Below are positions 1 through 8,676 of a DNA stretch of 20,131 nt, in pieces. A program made the position numbers and the translations under genes. The notes beneath the pieces were generated by a model that saw only the letters and a program-made list of their open reading frames with translations, did not search any database and was not told where the DNA came from. The stretch is from Discostella pseudostelligera (lineage: Eukaryota > Bacillariophyta > Thalassiosirophyceae > Thalassiosirales > Thalassiosiraceae): the NCBI GenBank assembly GCA_036940085.1, contig JALLBK010000791.1:1-20131 (forward strand), written 5' to 3'. How positions within the stretch are numbered: position 1 is the stretch's first letter; each line of letters opens with the position of its first letter.

Positions 1-115
1 GGACCATAAAATAATCGATAGGAATAGGCAATCATTTCGATAGATATTTGATCACCGAGAGTCAACGCTCAGGATAATATTGGAATTATTATAATAATAA
101 AATCGACCATCAATC
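1..115. other. Leader sequence, no gene seen
   Basis: AT-rich stretch with a short ATT/ATA run (about 80-103) just before the first ATG of the small Cys-rich gene. Probably its 5' untranslated or promoter region. I see no motif I would name. Confidence 0.4.
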
Positions 116-505
116 ATGTGCTGGAAAGACACTTGTACCACCTGCGGCAAGGCCACATGGGCCGGATGAGGCCTACACGTCGACAATGCTCTTCGAGAAG
201 TGGAAGAACAAGATCGTTGTCCTGGATGGCGGACGAGGAAATGCACCTTGGTACCACCAGCATCAGCAGTCATTGCTAATACTGATGGAGACGAAGGTCG
301 ACGACGGGTAAGAATACGAGGAGACTGTGAGTCGGGGTTGCCGGGCCCGCCGGTGGGTGGAGGTGGCGCCGCACGATCATCATCGGTGGGAGATGTTTGC
401 GGTGACAATGATGGCCACCATGAACCATGCAAATATACATGTCCGGACTGTGGTAAGGAAGATATTAGTTCGTCAACGTGCACGCTTCTCATTCTCTCAA
501 TCTAA
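116..505 (+). CDS. Small Cys-rich CxxC protein with in-frame TGA (selenoprotein candidate or nonsense allele)
   Basis: From the ATG at 116 the reading is MCWKDTCTTCGKATWAG, then TGA (167-169), then GLHVDNALREVEEQDRCPGW and onward, open to a TAA at 503-505. From memory, this N-terminus belongs to a small conserved family of plants, fungi and algae: a CxxCGK-T-W-GCG-H core, then C about 17 residues on. Function is unknown; a metal-binding or redox role is inferred from the cysteines. The Cys of the family's GCG motif is the position read as TGA here. TGA acts as an ordinary stop elsewhere in the window (3616-3618, 13076-13078), so a reassigned code is excluded. The choices are selenocysteine insertion, a nonsense mutation or a base error. 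A good splice donor (GGGTAAGAA) sits near 307-309, so the true 3' half may differ from the open frame to 505. No convincing SECIS was found by eye. Confidence 0.5.
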
Positions 506-557
506 CCGCCCTGGTACATCACAAACCTTACATTACTCTCACTCTACCAAAAAAGGA

Positions 558-976
558 ATGACAATGCAAGCAAGTTCCAATGCACTGCTACATGACGTTA
601 TCAAGGCACACAAATTAAAGAAACCTATCATGGTGAAGATATTTGGACCGAGTCAGTGTGAGTTGAGGCTAGCTGGGAAGATTTAACAAAGGAAGGGCTC
701 AACCGAAATAGTGCTGGAGGGGCTGTGTTTGGGTTGGTTTCGGGTTGGGATGAGTTTGTGATCTGGTTGGCTATTGGTCGAGAGACATTCGCCAATATGG
801 TCAACGGATGTAATAAGAGGGATGGATGATGGTCGCGGATTCATGCACAATGATATGAAACAACACATTCCGTCATGTACATCACAATTTTTCTGGAATG
901 AAACGAGGTTGTTGCAAACCACACTTCATCGCGAGGCGTTATAACTCCTCGGGATGTGTGGTGGACTCTTGTCGAG
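558..976 (+). pseudogene. Coding-like region broken across frames, unidentified
   Basis: Three consecutive frames read like one protein. The first, from the ATG at 558, includes NALLHDVIKAHKLKKPIMV and FGPSQC. The second includes SWEDLTKEGLNRNSAGG and GWDEFVIWLAIGRETF up to about 830. The third includes FMHNDMKQHIPSC and FFWNETRLLQTTLHRE up to about 940, and a short ITPRDVWWTLVEKRK piece follows. Switches fall near 660-670 and 825-835. A donor-like GTGAGT at 659-664 lies at the first switch, but no acceptor gives a sensible intron. It may be a decayed gene, an unrecognised spliced gene, or chance. I recognise no family. It also overlaps the likely 3' untranslated region of the Cys-rich gene upstream. 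Confidence 0.25.
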
Positions 977-1950
977 AAGAGAAAATAGTTGTTGATGATA
1001 CTGATGATTCTGTTGCATGTCGTTTTTTTTTTTGGTTCCATCACCATCATGTACAATTGGGAGTTTGTAAGCAGAGGAAAGAGATGGATAACGTGAGGCA
1101 GAGAGATACAGAAGTGGAGAGATGAGCGAGTTGCCCAATACTTCTTGTCAGAAACACACACTGAGAGCATTCAACCGAAGCCGTGGAGAGAAAGTGAGAG
1201 AATAGACACGCCGTGGTGTTTCTTCGTCTTTGGATAAAGGTGACTGCATCAGAGAGGAAACTGCCTCATGGAGGTCGATTGGCGACCGCTATAAATCATG
1301 TAGAGTGTACAGCCTCTTGCAAAAGTATAACAGCTTGATGTAAGGGTCCATTTATTGTTCATGAAATGCGTAAATAACAACTTTCAATAGCACTGCTATT
1401 GGTAGGAGTAATGAAGGTAACGTGATGCTTGAGTTGCAGTGTTGTCTCGACTCAATTGTCTCAGTCTGTCCGTCACTTGTCAGTCTGTCCGTTGTGCTGT
1501 CGGCTGGTGGTGGGTGGTGCGTGGTGTCAACGTGGAGCTGTGGCTGCGTTGAGGTTGAGGTTTCATCTTTGCCTTTGCCTTCGTTGCTTTGCACTTGCAC
1601 CATGGGTGACGGTGCCGACGACGAGGAGAGTATCGTAGTAAGACGTCGACTGTCGCATACACAAGGGCACCTACCACTACCTACCAGCAACCTGCATGAA
1701 CACAGCCGACACCATCACCAGCACCACGGCCATGAACGGCGACGAATGTCATAATGATAATTGTTTGATACGCAGAATTGAAGCGAAGGGGGGAATGAAT
1801 TATATGGGCGCTGCACTGATACCGACGCCGACAGCGTGTTGCTACGAGGATAGAGGGCGGCAGCTGCGGCGACAATACCCACAACAACATCGACGTTACA
1901 ATTCTTTTTATCATTTTTTTAGCAGGCAGCGGCCATCATGTACATCTTCG
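977..1950. other. Intergenic / 5' region of the thioredoxin-like gene
   Basis: No gene supported. It holds a T-run (about 1023-1032) and a 13-bp direct repeat TCAGTCTGTCCGT at 1461-1473 and 1480-1492. An open frame with ATG at 1696 runs into the thioredoxin-like gene, but the signal peptide starts at 1951, so 1696-1950 is more likely 5' untranslated sequence. Confidence 0.4.
1461..1492 (+). repeat. 13-bp direct repeat TCAGTCTGTCCGT x2
   Basis: Identical copies at 1461-1473 and 1480-1492, 19 bp start to start, about 460 bp upstream of the thioredoxin-like ATG. Could be a paired factor site or a short tandem duplication. Confidence 0.6.
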
Positions 1951-3194
1951 ATGTCGACATTTTGTATCCTCCTCGTCTTCCTCGCAGTATCGACTTCGTG
2001 TTGTGCCTTCTCTCCCTCCTCAATAAAAACCATGTCTTTATCGTCAATACCATCATCAAGATGCAATGGTTTTGACAATGAAATAAGAAGCTCGCCATCT
2101 TTGCATCATTTTTTGCCGTCGTCGTTGGTGACATCATCCTCAACATCTGGTAGGAAGCGGATGTTCCAACACAACATGTCTGCAGTGGCAGATGTACCCT
2201 CATCGTCATCTTCTTCCACACCCATGTCGTCATCCTCCTCCTCACCCTCATCATCATCGTCGTCGTCTTCGTCATCAAACAGCTTCCAAAGTCGAATGGA
2301 AAAATTAGTTAGACGGAACAATCGAGAANTCGTCGTCGTCTTCGTCATCAAACAGCTTCCAAAGTCGAATGGAAAAATTAGTTAGACGGAACAATCGAGA
2401 AAACAACAACCTTAGCAACAGCTACATCAACAACAATAACAACAACCGACAAAGCAATAATGATGGCAATAATACCAATAGTGCCAGGAAATACTCTCAA
2501 TACGGCAATTATTATCATGCTAGTGGAACTAATATCAGCAGGGGATTGTCATCATCACCTACCAATAATTTGAGAACGGTACATACACTCATGGAATACA
2601 AACAGTCATTGGATGAGTGTCGGTGTCAAGGGAAGATTGTGGTGGTACGTTTCTTTGCCACTTGGTGCAAGGTAAGAGAAATGAGAGTAGCGTTCAGTAA
2701 TGTGTGTGTGTGTGTGTGTGTGATTTCTTATGCGTACATTATGGGATGCTGCGTGTGTGATTAGGAGTTTGATTGGTGTACTATTATTATTAGATGCACC
2801 TCACAACATATCCTCTCACCTCTCGTATTTTGCACCGCATTACTCTGCTTTTCCCATCGCACCATTTTGATACACCATACAACACTTCCAGGCATGCAAG
2901 GCCATCCAACCATCCTACCATCGTCTCGCTACTCTTTATCCCAACATGATCTTCCTCGAAGTACCCGTTACGAATGATAATGCCAATTTGCATCAAGGAC
3001 TGGAGGTGCCATCATTACCCTATGGACACATCTATCACCCAACGTCAGGATTGGTTGAGGAAATGAAGATATCACGAAAGTATTTCCATAATTTGGTACG
3101 AATGGTAAAATGGTATGACGATGGAATGTGTAATTTGGAAGATTATGTGCCTCCTTCGGAGTCGTTGCCTAATGAGGAGGATGGAGGAGTGTAG
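1951..3194 (+). CDS. Plastid-targeted thioredoxin-like protein (WCKAC active site)
   Basis: Two exons. Exon 1 is 1951-2671 and exon 2 is 2892-3194; the intron 2672-2891 (GTAAGA...CCAG, phase 0) splits the redox motif, giving WCK|AC with Cys215 and Cys218. The start at 1951 is chosen because it opens a signal peptide (MSTFCILLVFLAVSTS) ending CCA|FSP, the diatom plastid-import motif; upstream in-frame ATGs (1696 and later) would bury it. After removing an assembly duplication around the N at 2329 (73 nt), the frame is continuous and the protein is 316 aa. Order: presequence, Ser-rich low complexity, an Asn-rich tract (about 125-160), then a thioredoxin fold with VVVRFFATWCKACKAI, an EVPVT strand and a likely cis-Pro in VPSLPYG. 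Expected role: disulfide exchange in the plastid; the partner is unknown. Exon 2 is fully consistent with the fold. Confidence 0.82.
2257..2401 (+). repeat. 72-bp perfect duplicate flanking a single N (assembly join)
   Basis: Positions 2257-2328 are identical to 2330-2401, with the only N of the window at 2329. Deleting one copy plus the N (73 nt, 1 mod 3) brings the upstream signal-peptide frame into register with the downstream thioredoxin frame. This is best explained as two overlapping contig ends joined by a placeholder rather than a biological repeat. Confidence 0.93.
2701..2722 (+). repeat. (TG)11 microsatellite in intron
   Basis: Perfect TG dinucleotide run inside the single intron of the thioredoxin-like gene, 30 bp after the donor. 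Likely length-polymorphic. Confidence 0.95.
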
Positions 3195-3615
3195 GAGAAT
3201 GATGTCACCATGAACAGAACGTCACAGATGAAGATTGAGTATTAGCACCGTATTGAATGGGACATCGTATCGCAGGACACAGGGGTGGGTGCGTGGGTCG
3301 GTATGGGGGGCATCGGGAAGAGAGAGAGATTTGTCATGGAATGAGATTTGCAGCAATGGATGGTAGATGTTTCAAAAAGTTAAATTAACGCTGGCAATAT
3401 TCTAACGCTTTTGACAATGTAGAGTCAGGCCACAAGGTACAATCGGGAACGAATGACAATGCTTGTGGCATGGCGTGGCAAATAAGAGAGACAGTCGCAT
3501 CAGTATAATCAACAATCTGGTCTCTCTACAATATGAAATTATTCTTGCAAGTCAACAAACTACTACCGATGGAAACAATCTCTAGGATATGAATACAATA
3601 CTTTCGGAGCGCTCG
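3195..3615. other. Convergent intergenic region
   Basis: Lies between the stop of the thioredoxin-like gene (+) and the stop of the DUF6824 gene (-). It should hold both 3' untranslated regions. No open frame of note and no repeat seen. Confidence 0.5.
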
Positions 3616-6600
3616 TCATGTGGGTTTACAATCTCTATGCCGTTCGAACAGCGTTGAGCGTGGAGTCGGCATCGCCTCTTCAACCTTGTGTGAGGACGAC
3701 CTTGATGGGGATGGAGGATACGCTGCTCTGGGATCGACATACCCACCTCCATACGCGGCAGGATAATGATAACCTGCTCCTGCTCCTCCCCCAACAAACG
3801 GTGGATGCTGATGCATCGTCGACGTCGGTGGTGGTGGAGGGAGAGATCCCATAGCTGTCATCGGAGGCCCCCGATAATCATATACTGGGAAACGTGATCG
3901 ATAGTAGGGGTCGATGTAACTTCCCAGATATGGAGGGCGAACTCCGCCGCCACTACCGACAGCAGCAGAAGCAACAACAGCATTGCCAGGCCCAGCAAGT
4001 CGAGGCCGTCCATGACCGCCGCCGCTCATTGGATTTGTCATTCTCGATGGTGTCGATCCATCCATAGACTCCCTAGATGCATCCTCCACAATGACAGGAT
4101 AATTGGCATTTGTTACACTGCCTCTCTTCCTCGAACCTTCCGAAGTACCACCACTGCCTCCGGCTCCACAACTACTCATTAATGTATTCGCGGCAGTCTT
4201 CGTGGCACGCACATCCAACCCCTCTCGAAGAGCCTGACTTGTCTTCGCTTCGGCCTTCTCATCACCCACCTCGTACAGGCGTCCGTCGGAATCATCTCGA
4301 CGTAAGAATCTACCTCCGCGATTGCGCACGATGAGCACGACCGATCGTGCCATACGAGGCTTTTCCCGTCGCTTCGCCATGAGGTAGGTGGGTTGGAAGT
4401 CTCGAACTAATGCACGGAATCGTCGATTGCCCGTCTGAGAGTTGGTGCCACCTCCTCGACCACACAATACATCATTCTCGGTCATGAGCGTTGCACTCGA
4501 CAATGCTGGTACTGTCGATGGCGGTATAATGGGTAGCATCGGTGGATCAGCAATATCAAAATTCACCTCAGAGGCTGACTTGGGAGGCTCCACTGGTGAA
4601 CCTCCGGCAGCGGCGCGCAATGCAACTGCCGAGGCCATGGCCGCACGCCGTGCAGCGGGTATGTCCTCATCGTCACCGGAACCAAGTGTTTTGAGTTCTT
4701 CCTCGGAAAATGGACTTGCTTCGCCCAGCACTATCCCAGCAGCAGTTCCGATTGCATCCATTCCTGCTACATCATCTCCAACGGCGACACCGACGCCTCC
4801 ACTGTTCGAGTACTTTCCATCATCATAGGGACCGCCACCAACCTCATCCGATACATCTCCTTCATTGCCTTCCACCTTGATCTTCTTGGTAGGCCGAGAT
4901 GCTGCAGCAGTAGCAGAAATATGAGTAGAAGAAGCATCTGCCCTCCTTGCATTCCGTTCTCTCAAAGCAGCAGCTGCCGCCGCCGCCATGCGTGCCGCCA
5001 ATTCTGCCTTCTCGGTGGGATTGCGTCGTCGTCTCCTCCGCGTTGGAGGAGTTGTTGTCGATGCTGGTGGTGGACCAACGATACCCTCTGGATGGATCAC
5101 ATTGCCATCAGAGGCGGCACCAACGAGCGAGGGTGGGACAGCTCCATCAAAGTATGACGCAGGAGCATTCTTATTTACATTTGCACCGCCACTACCACAA
5201 GCAGCAGCCTTGGAGGATGATGCAGCAGCAGTTGTCATCGTCGGCTTACTCGGATTCTTAACCTTCTTGGTGTTACGAAACTGTGGACGTATCAATCCAT
5301 CTTGATTGGGATTGTAATCTCGTAGAAGTGGGTGGGCTGTAGGATCTTGTGGTGATTCATCGGCATTAGCCAAGGGTGCAGCGGCATGATGATGAGAAGG
5401 AGGATGAATATGCGGGTATGGACTGTAGGGCCCTCCTACTCCAGCTCCATGAAGAAGAGGAAGAGGATGACGCGGTGGAGGATAGTGGGGATAATACTGG
5501 GAAGGGGGAGGATGGAGGAACGCTGATGCATGTGGCGGCGGTGGGTATGACGACGGAGGATGGAATGACGACGGAGGCGGTGGTGGGTACCCCGGTACAA
5601 CTCCTCCCGCTGCCGCTGATGGTGGATGTGGCAAATAGGCCAATGATGACGATGAAGATGGTGTGTTTGGAGTATCACCCTCTTCTCCTGCTCCGCTACT
5701 GCCACCAGCTCTTCCTGGAGAGGAGTACGCAGCACCAGTGCTGCTTAGTGATGAACTTGACTTTTGGATGGATGGAGGAGGTGGTGGTGGCATCATTCTC
5801 CTGTCCCTTCCTCCATAATAGTCTCCTCCACCACCACCAGGAGCACCTCCCCATGCATAGTACGGCGAAGGCGGCACATGAGGATAAGGAACATTTGTCG
5901 TAGGGTAAGGATGTTGTTCTGCATGGTGTGATGGAGGAGGAGGAGGTGGTTGATGAAGTAGTGGACGCCGACCGGCACCACCCACCATAATCGAAGTCGG
6001 TCTACCAGGAGGTGGGACCATGGGATGTCTTGTTGGACGGGGTGGTTCCCACTCATTAGTCCCTCCTCCTCCTACTGCTCCTCCGGCAACTCCAACACCA
6101 CTACTACTACCATGACTCTCGGCACTACGACTGCGACTTACTACACTCCATGGCGATGCCGATTCGTGTTGTCGTCGATGATTACCTCCTCCCCAACTAT
6201 TGTCCCGCCAGACTACTTGAGGATGATATTGGTGGTGGATAGTAGTGCTGTCGACGTCTCCACCAACAAGTTGGACACGTCCACCGGGTGGAATGGGTGG
6301 TGAGGAGGGTGGGCCTTCTACTCCTGATGATTCGGCTGGAGGAGGAGGACGAGAAGGACGAGGAGTCCTATCTTGGCTATGGATGTCCCTTCCGCTACTG
6401 CTGCCACCACCCAAACGACCACTTCCACGTCGGGGCGGTAGCCACTCGGCTGCTAGCTCTTCCTCTTCTTCGACCTCCTCTTCAAGCTGATGCTGCTGCT
6501 GCCGCACATTCTCGTGGTTACCAACAGCAATCTCCTCATCTTCTTCATTCTTGCTGCTCGTTCTCCTCCTCTTCTTCTTGGAAGAGGAAGGAGCATCATA

Positions 6601-7746
6601 CTTGACGTCATCATCATCTTCCACCTTGGGCGATGGTCTTCCTCCACAAGTACTTCCTTCTGAACCTACTCCTCCTGATGACGCAGATGCACGGATAGGA
6701 CTAGATGGAGGATACAAGTAATGATGGTACTGCATTTGCTGTTGCTGCTGATAACTATAATACTGAGGTGGTGAGGACGGCATCATCATCCATGAAGAGG
6801 ACTTGCTTTTACTTTGGGCGGGGGTGATGACATTTGCAGCAGCACTTTCATTACCAGCTGTAGAAATTGCAACACTAGTACTGTTTCGATTGGAAGTAGA
6901 AGTAGAAGCCGTAGATGGAGGAGCAGTTCCATTTCCATTTCCAGCACCCATGATGCCATTGACATCACCATAATCAAACGTTCCCACCCGATTTGTCAAT
7001 AGCATGTTGTTATCGTTGATGGCAGATGATTCCCAACTTGGTGCAGCACTTAACGACGATGGATGATGGAATGCTGAGAATTCTTCACCTCCTCCTTCAG
7101 CTTCGTGTTGTTGCTGCTGCTCGTAGTAGTAGTTGTAGTACCCTCCCTGGTGATGCTGCTGCTGGTATTCATCATGGTGCACTTGTTGATGCCGTTCTGG
7201 AGAAGATGGGTAATGAGACACTTGACGAATCACCGGCGCGGGCGGTGGTGGCTCTGTTGATGCTGCAAATGCTTGCCGTCTTTGTTGGTGAACGACAGGA
7301 GCAGGAGGTTTGGGGCTTACAACGGTGGCACCACCCGCCTGAGCTTCCGTAGCGACGGCAACTTTAGATGCAGTAGCAGATGCACCGCTCAGGTTTTCAT
7401 GGTTCTTCTCGTCGTCTTCATCGTCGTCCGAGTGCCGTAGCATCATGTACTGCCTGTCGTCTTCCGACGCCGCCGGCGACGACGCCAAGAACGATTCTCC
7501 CTCGCCATTGCCATCGTTACCATGCTCGTTGGGCGATGATGTCTCCGGCGGCTCGTCGTCGTGCTGCTGCCGCTGGTCATCGTCGCCATCGCCATCGCCG
7601 CCACCGTCTCCCTCCTCCCTGATTGTGTCCTCGCCCTTACTACTGCTAGGATGGGCGTTACTATTGACATTGCCAATGTTACCAGTGCCACTGGCAGTCT
7701 TATCTGAACTTGAACGACGATGGATCACCATCCTCATGGTTGGCAT
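3616..7746 (-). CDS. Large low-complexity nuclear-type protein with DUF6824 domain
   Basis: Single uninterrupted frame of 1376 aa. Most of it is biased: acidic/Ser near the N-terminus, Gln/His/Tyr stretches, then long Pro/Gly/Ser/Tyr segments. Basic clusters resembling nuclear localisation signals are KKKRRR (near residue 387), a six-Arg run (near 900) followed by a charged Ala-rich helix, and KKIKVEG (near 950). The only folded domain I recognise is near the C-terminus, residues about 1092-1181 (coordinates about 4204-4473): NDVLCGRGGGTN, GNRRFRALV, YLMAKRREKPRMAR, RGGRFLRRD and KTSQALREG. This matches DUF6824, a domain I know from many diatom proteins and suspected to act in the nucleus; its biochemical function is unknown to me. 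A tail of about 190 Gly/Pro/Tyr-rich residues follows. A role in gene regulation is inference from the nuclear signals and disorder. Confidence 0.88.
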   Translation of the reverse strand: MPTMRMVIHRRSSSDKTASGTGNIGNVNSNAHPSSSKGEDTIREEGDGGGDGDGDDDQRQQHDDEPPETSSPNEHGNDGNGEGESFLASSPAASEDDRQYMMLRHSDDDEDDEKNHENLSGASATASKVAVATEAQAGGATVVSPKPPAPVVHQQRRQAFAASTEPPPPAPVIRQVSHYPSSPERHQQVHHDEYQQQHHQGGYYNYYYEQQQQHEAEGGGEEFSAFHHPSSLSAAPSWESSAINDNNMLLTNRVGTFDYGDVNGIMGAGNGNGTAPPSTASTSTSNRNSTSVAISTAGNESAAANVITPAQSKSKSSSWMMMPSSPPQYYSYQQQQQMQYHHYLYPPSSPIRASASSGGVGSEGSTCGGRPSPKVEDDDDVKYDAPSSSKKKRRRTSSKNEEDEEIAVGNHENVRQQQHQLEEEVEEEEELAAEWLPPRRGSGRLGGGSSSGRDIHSQDRTPRPSRPPPPAESSGVEGPPSSPPIPPGGRVQLVGGDVDSTTIHHQYHPQVVWRDNSWGGGNHRRQHESASPWSVVSRSRSAESHGSSSGVGVAGGAVGGGGTNEWEPPRPTRHPMVPPPGRPTSIMVGGAGRRPLLHQPPPPPPSHHAEQHPYPTTNVPYPHVPPSPYYAWGGAPGGGGGDYYGGRDRRMMPPPPPPSIQKSSSSLSSTGAAYSSPGRAGGSSGAGEEGDTPNTPSSSSSLAYLPHPPSAAAGGVVPGYPPPPPSSFHPPSSYPPPPHASAFLHPPPSQYYPHYPPPRHPLPLLHGAGVGGPYSPYPHIHPPSHHHAAAPLANADESPQDPTAHPLLRDYNPNQDGLIRPQFRNTKKVKNPSKPTMTTAAASSSKAAACGSGGANVNKNAPASYFDGAVPPSLVGAASDGNVIHPEGIVGPPPASTTTPPTRRRRRRNPTEKAELAARMAAAAAAALRERNARRADASSTHISATAAASRPTKKIKVEGNEGDVSDEVGGGPYDDGKYSNSGGVGVAVGDDVAGMDAIGTAAGIVLGEASPFSEEELKTLGSGDDEDIPAARRAAMASAVALRAAAGGSPVEPPKSASEVNFDIADPPMLPIIPPSTVPALSSATLMTENDVLCGRGGGTNSQTGNRRFRALVRDFQPTYLMAKRREKPRMARSVVLIVRNRGGRFLRRDDSDGRLYEVGDEKAEAKTSQALREGLDVRATKTAANTLMSSCGAGGSGGTSEGSRKRGSVTNANYPVIVEDASRESMDGSTPSRMTNPMSGGGHGRPRLAGPGNAVVASAAVGSGGGVRPPYLGSYIDPYYRSRFPVYDYRGPPMTAMGSLPPPPPTSTMHQHPPFVGGGAGAGYHYPAAYGGGYVDPRAAYPPSPSRSSSHKVEEAMPTPRSTLFERHRDCKPT

Positions 7747-8031
7747 GGTTGACGTTAGACGTTAGACTCTTGTGTAGGGGGTAATGATTTTTGAGGAGAG
7801 TCTTATTAGAGCTGTCATGCGATGGAGCCAGGCACTCTCATCTTCTCTTTTCTTCACGTGTGCTGAACCCATACCAGCAAGCAAGCGGACCCGCAACTCA
7901 TCAAGCCCACAACATCAATATCGTCGTCGTGGTGCATCGATGAATGTGGTGCACCTTCCAGAGTTCTTTTTTTGTGGTATGTTGACTTTGATTTCCCGCG
8001 CTTCTCTTGTTGAGGACACAAAAAGATTTGG

Positions 8032-8045
8032 TTTTGGCGCGAAAA
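8032..8045. promoter_or_regulatory. E2F-like site TTTTGGCGCGAAAA
   Basis: Matches the known E2F/DP consensus (TTTSSCGC read on either strand) almost as a full palindrome. It sits about 290 bp upstream of the DUF6824 gene start. Function inferred from consensus only. Confidence 0.5.
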
Positions 8046-8367
8046 TGAAGAGAATGGGACAAATTTGTCAAAGGAATTGGTACTGCCCTACGTGTGAAAT
8101 CTTCGACTATCCGAACGGGTGTCACATACGCACGCCGGTGCCAAATTTGTCAAGGAAGGAGAACAAGAAAATGTATGGGCCATCTGCTACTTGCTTTTCG
8201 CGCGCGCGCCCAAGCAAATATTTAGTGGGAGAGACCGAAGCGAATCGAGAAGCGAGAGAGAATTGGCTGGCGGGTCGGGAACAACTTCCTACACGTGGCA
8301 GTGATGGGCGAGAGACCATGACTCGACTCGAATGTTACGCGTGGAAAAGATCTGATCTGTCGGGAGA

Positions 8368-8411
8368 GGCGGGAGACAATCAGACGACTCGACTCAACTA
8401 TGCCACGTGGC
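8368..8411 (+). promoter_or_regulatory. Composite module: GGCGGGA, GACGACTCGACTC, GCCACGTGGC
   Basis: GGCGGGA at 8368-8374, GACGACTCGACTC at 8383-8395, palindromic G-box GCCACGTGGC at 8402-8411. The same three elements recur in the same order at 12833-12874, upstream of the lumen-protein gene. A related partial set (GGCGGGT 8269-8275, CACGTGG 8292-8298, GACTCGACTC 8320-8329) lies just before it. Confidence 0.5.
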
Positions 8412-8676
8412 AGCGATTCTTCGGGAGCATGGCCACTTCGCAGTCAACAAAAAAGCCAAGGTGCAAGGTTGGTGGTGCTACAAGAGTTTGCATTGATGAA
8501 AGCCAAACTGGGATGGTATCTTCAAACAATGAGTGAGTTACTAAGCTTTAGACACCTTTAACATGGCGCTCAGACTAGTGCAAGTCGAAGTATTGTTGCA
8601 TGTGCTGGTTGATGGCATGATGGTTTCTTCTCCTATTCTTCACCACCACCCCACCAACATGTGCGGAAACAAAATG

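Larger units (their letters stand above)
7747..8676. promoter_or_regulatory. Upstream region of the DUF6824 gene, rich in E2F-like, G-box and repeated motifs
   Basis: A 250-codon frame on + (7784-8536) has no recognisable domain and I treat it as non-coding. It holds TTTCCCGCGC (7992-8001), the near-palindrome TTTTGGCGCGAAAA (8032-8045, E2F-like), a perfect palindrome GACAAATTTGTC (8058-8069) whose half CAAATTTGTCAA recurs at 8142-8153, a (CG)n run near 8200-8209, G-box cores CACGTG at 8292-8297 and 8404-8409, and GACTCGACTC at 8320-8329 and 8386-8395. Genes on both sides are on the minus strand, so these sites most likely serve the DUF6824 gene. Distance to its ATG is about 250-660 bp. Confidence 0.5.

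Noticed and set aside
52..492. 146-codon minus frame opposite the Cys-rich gene
   Set aside because: Shadow of the + strand coding; the + frame carries recognisable CxxC family sequence.
558..597. Possible SECIS element after the TGA gene
   Set aside because: ATGA is followed by only two 3-bp stems, with the apical AA and the 3' GA quartet not in register. Kept only as a target for a proper search.
1696..1950. N-terminal extension of the thioredoxin-like gene
   Set aside because: Would place the clear signal peptide (from 1951) internally; the extension has no recognisable sequence.
8200..8209. (CG)5 run as CpG island or Z-DNA element
   Set aside because: Too short to support a functional claim.
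7784..8536. 250-codon + strand frame upstream of the DUF6824 gene
   Set aside because: No domain, no gene-like composition, and it overlaps dense E2F, G-box and repeat motifs in a promoter position.
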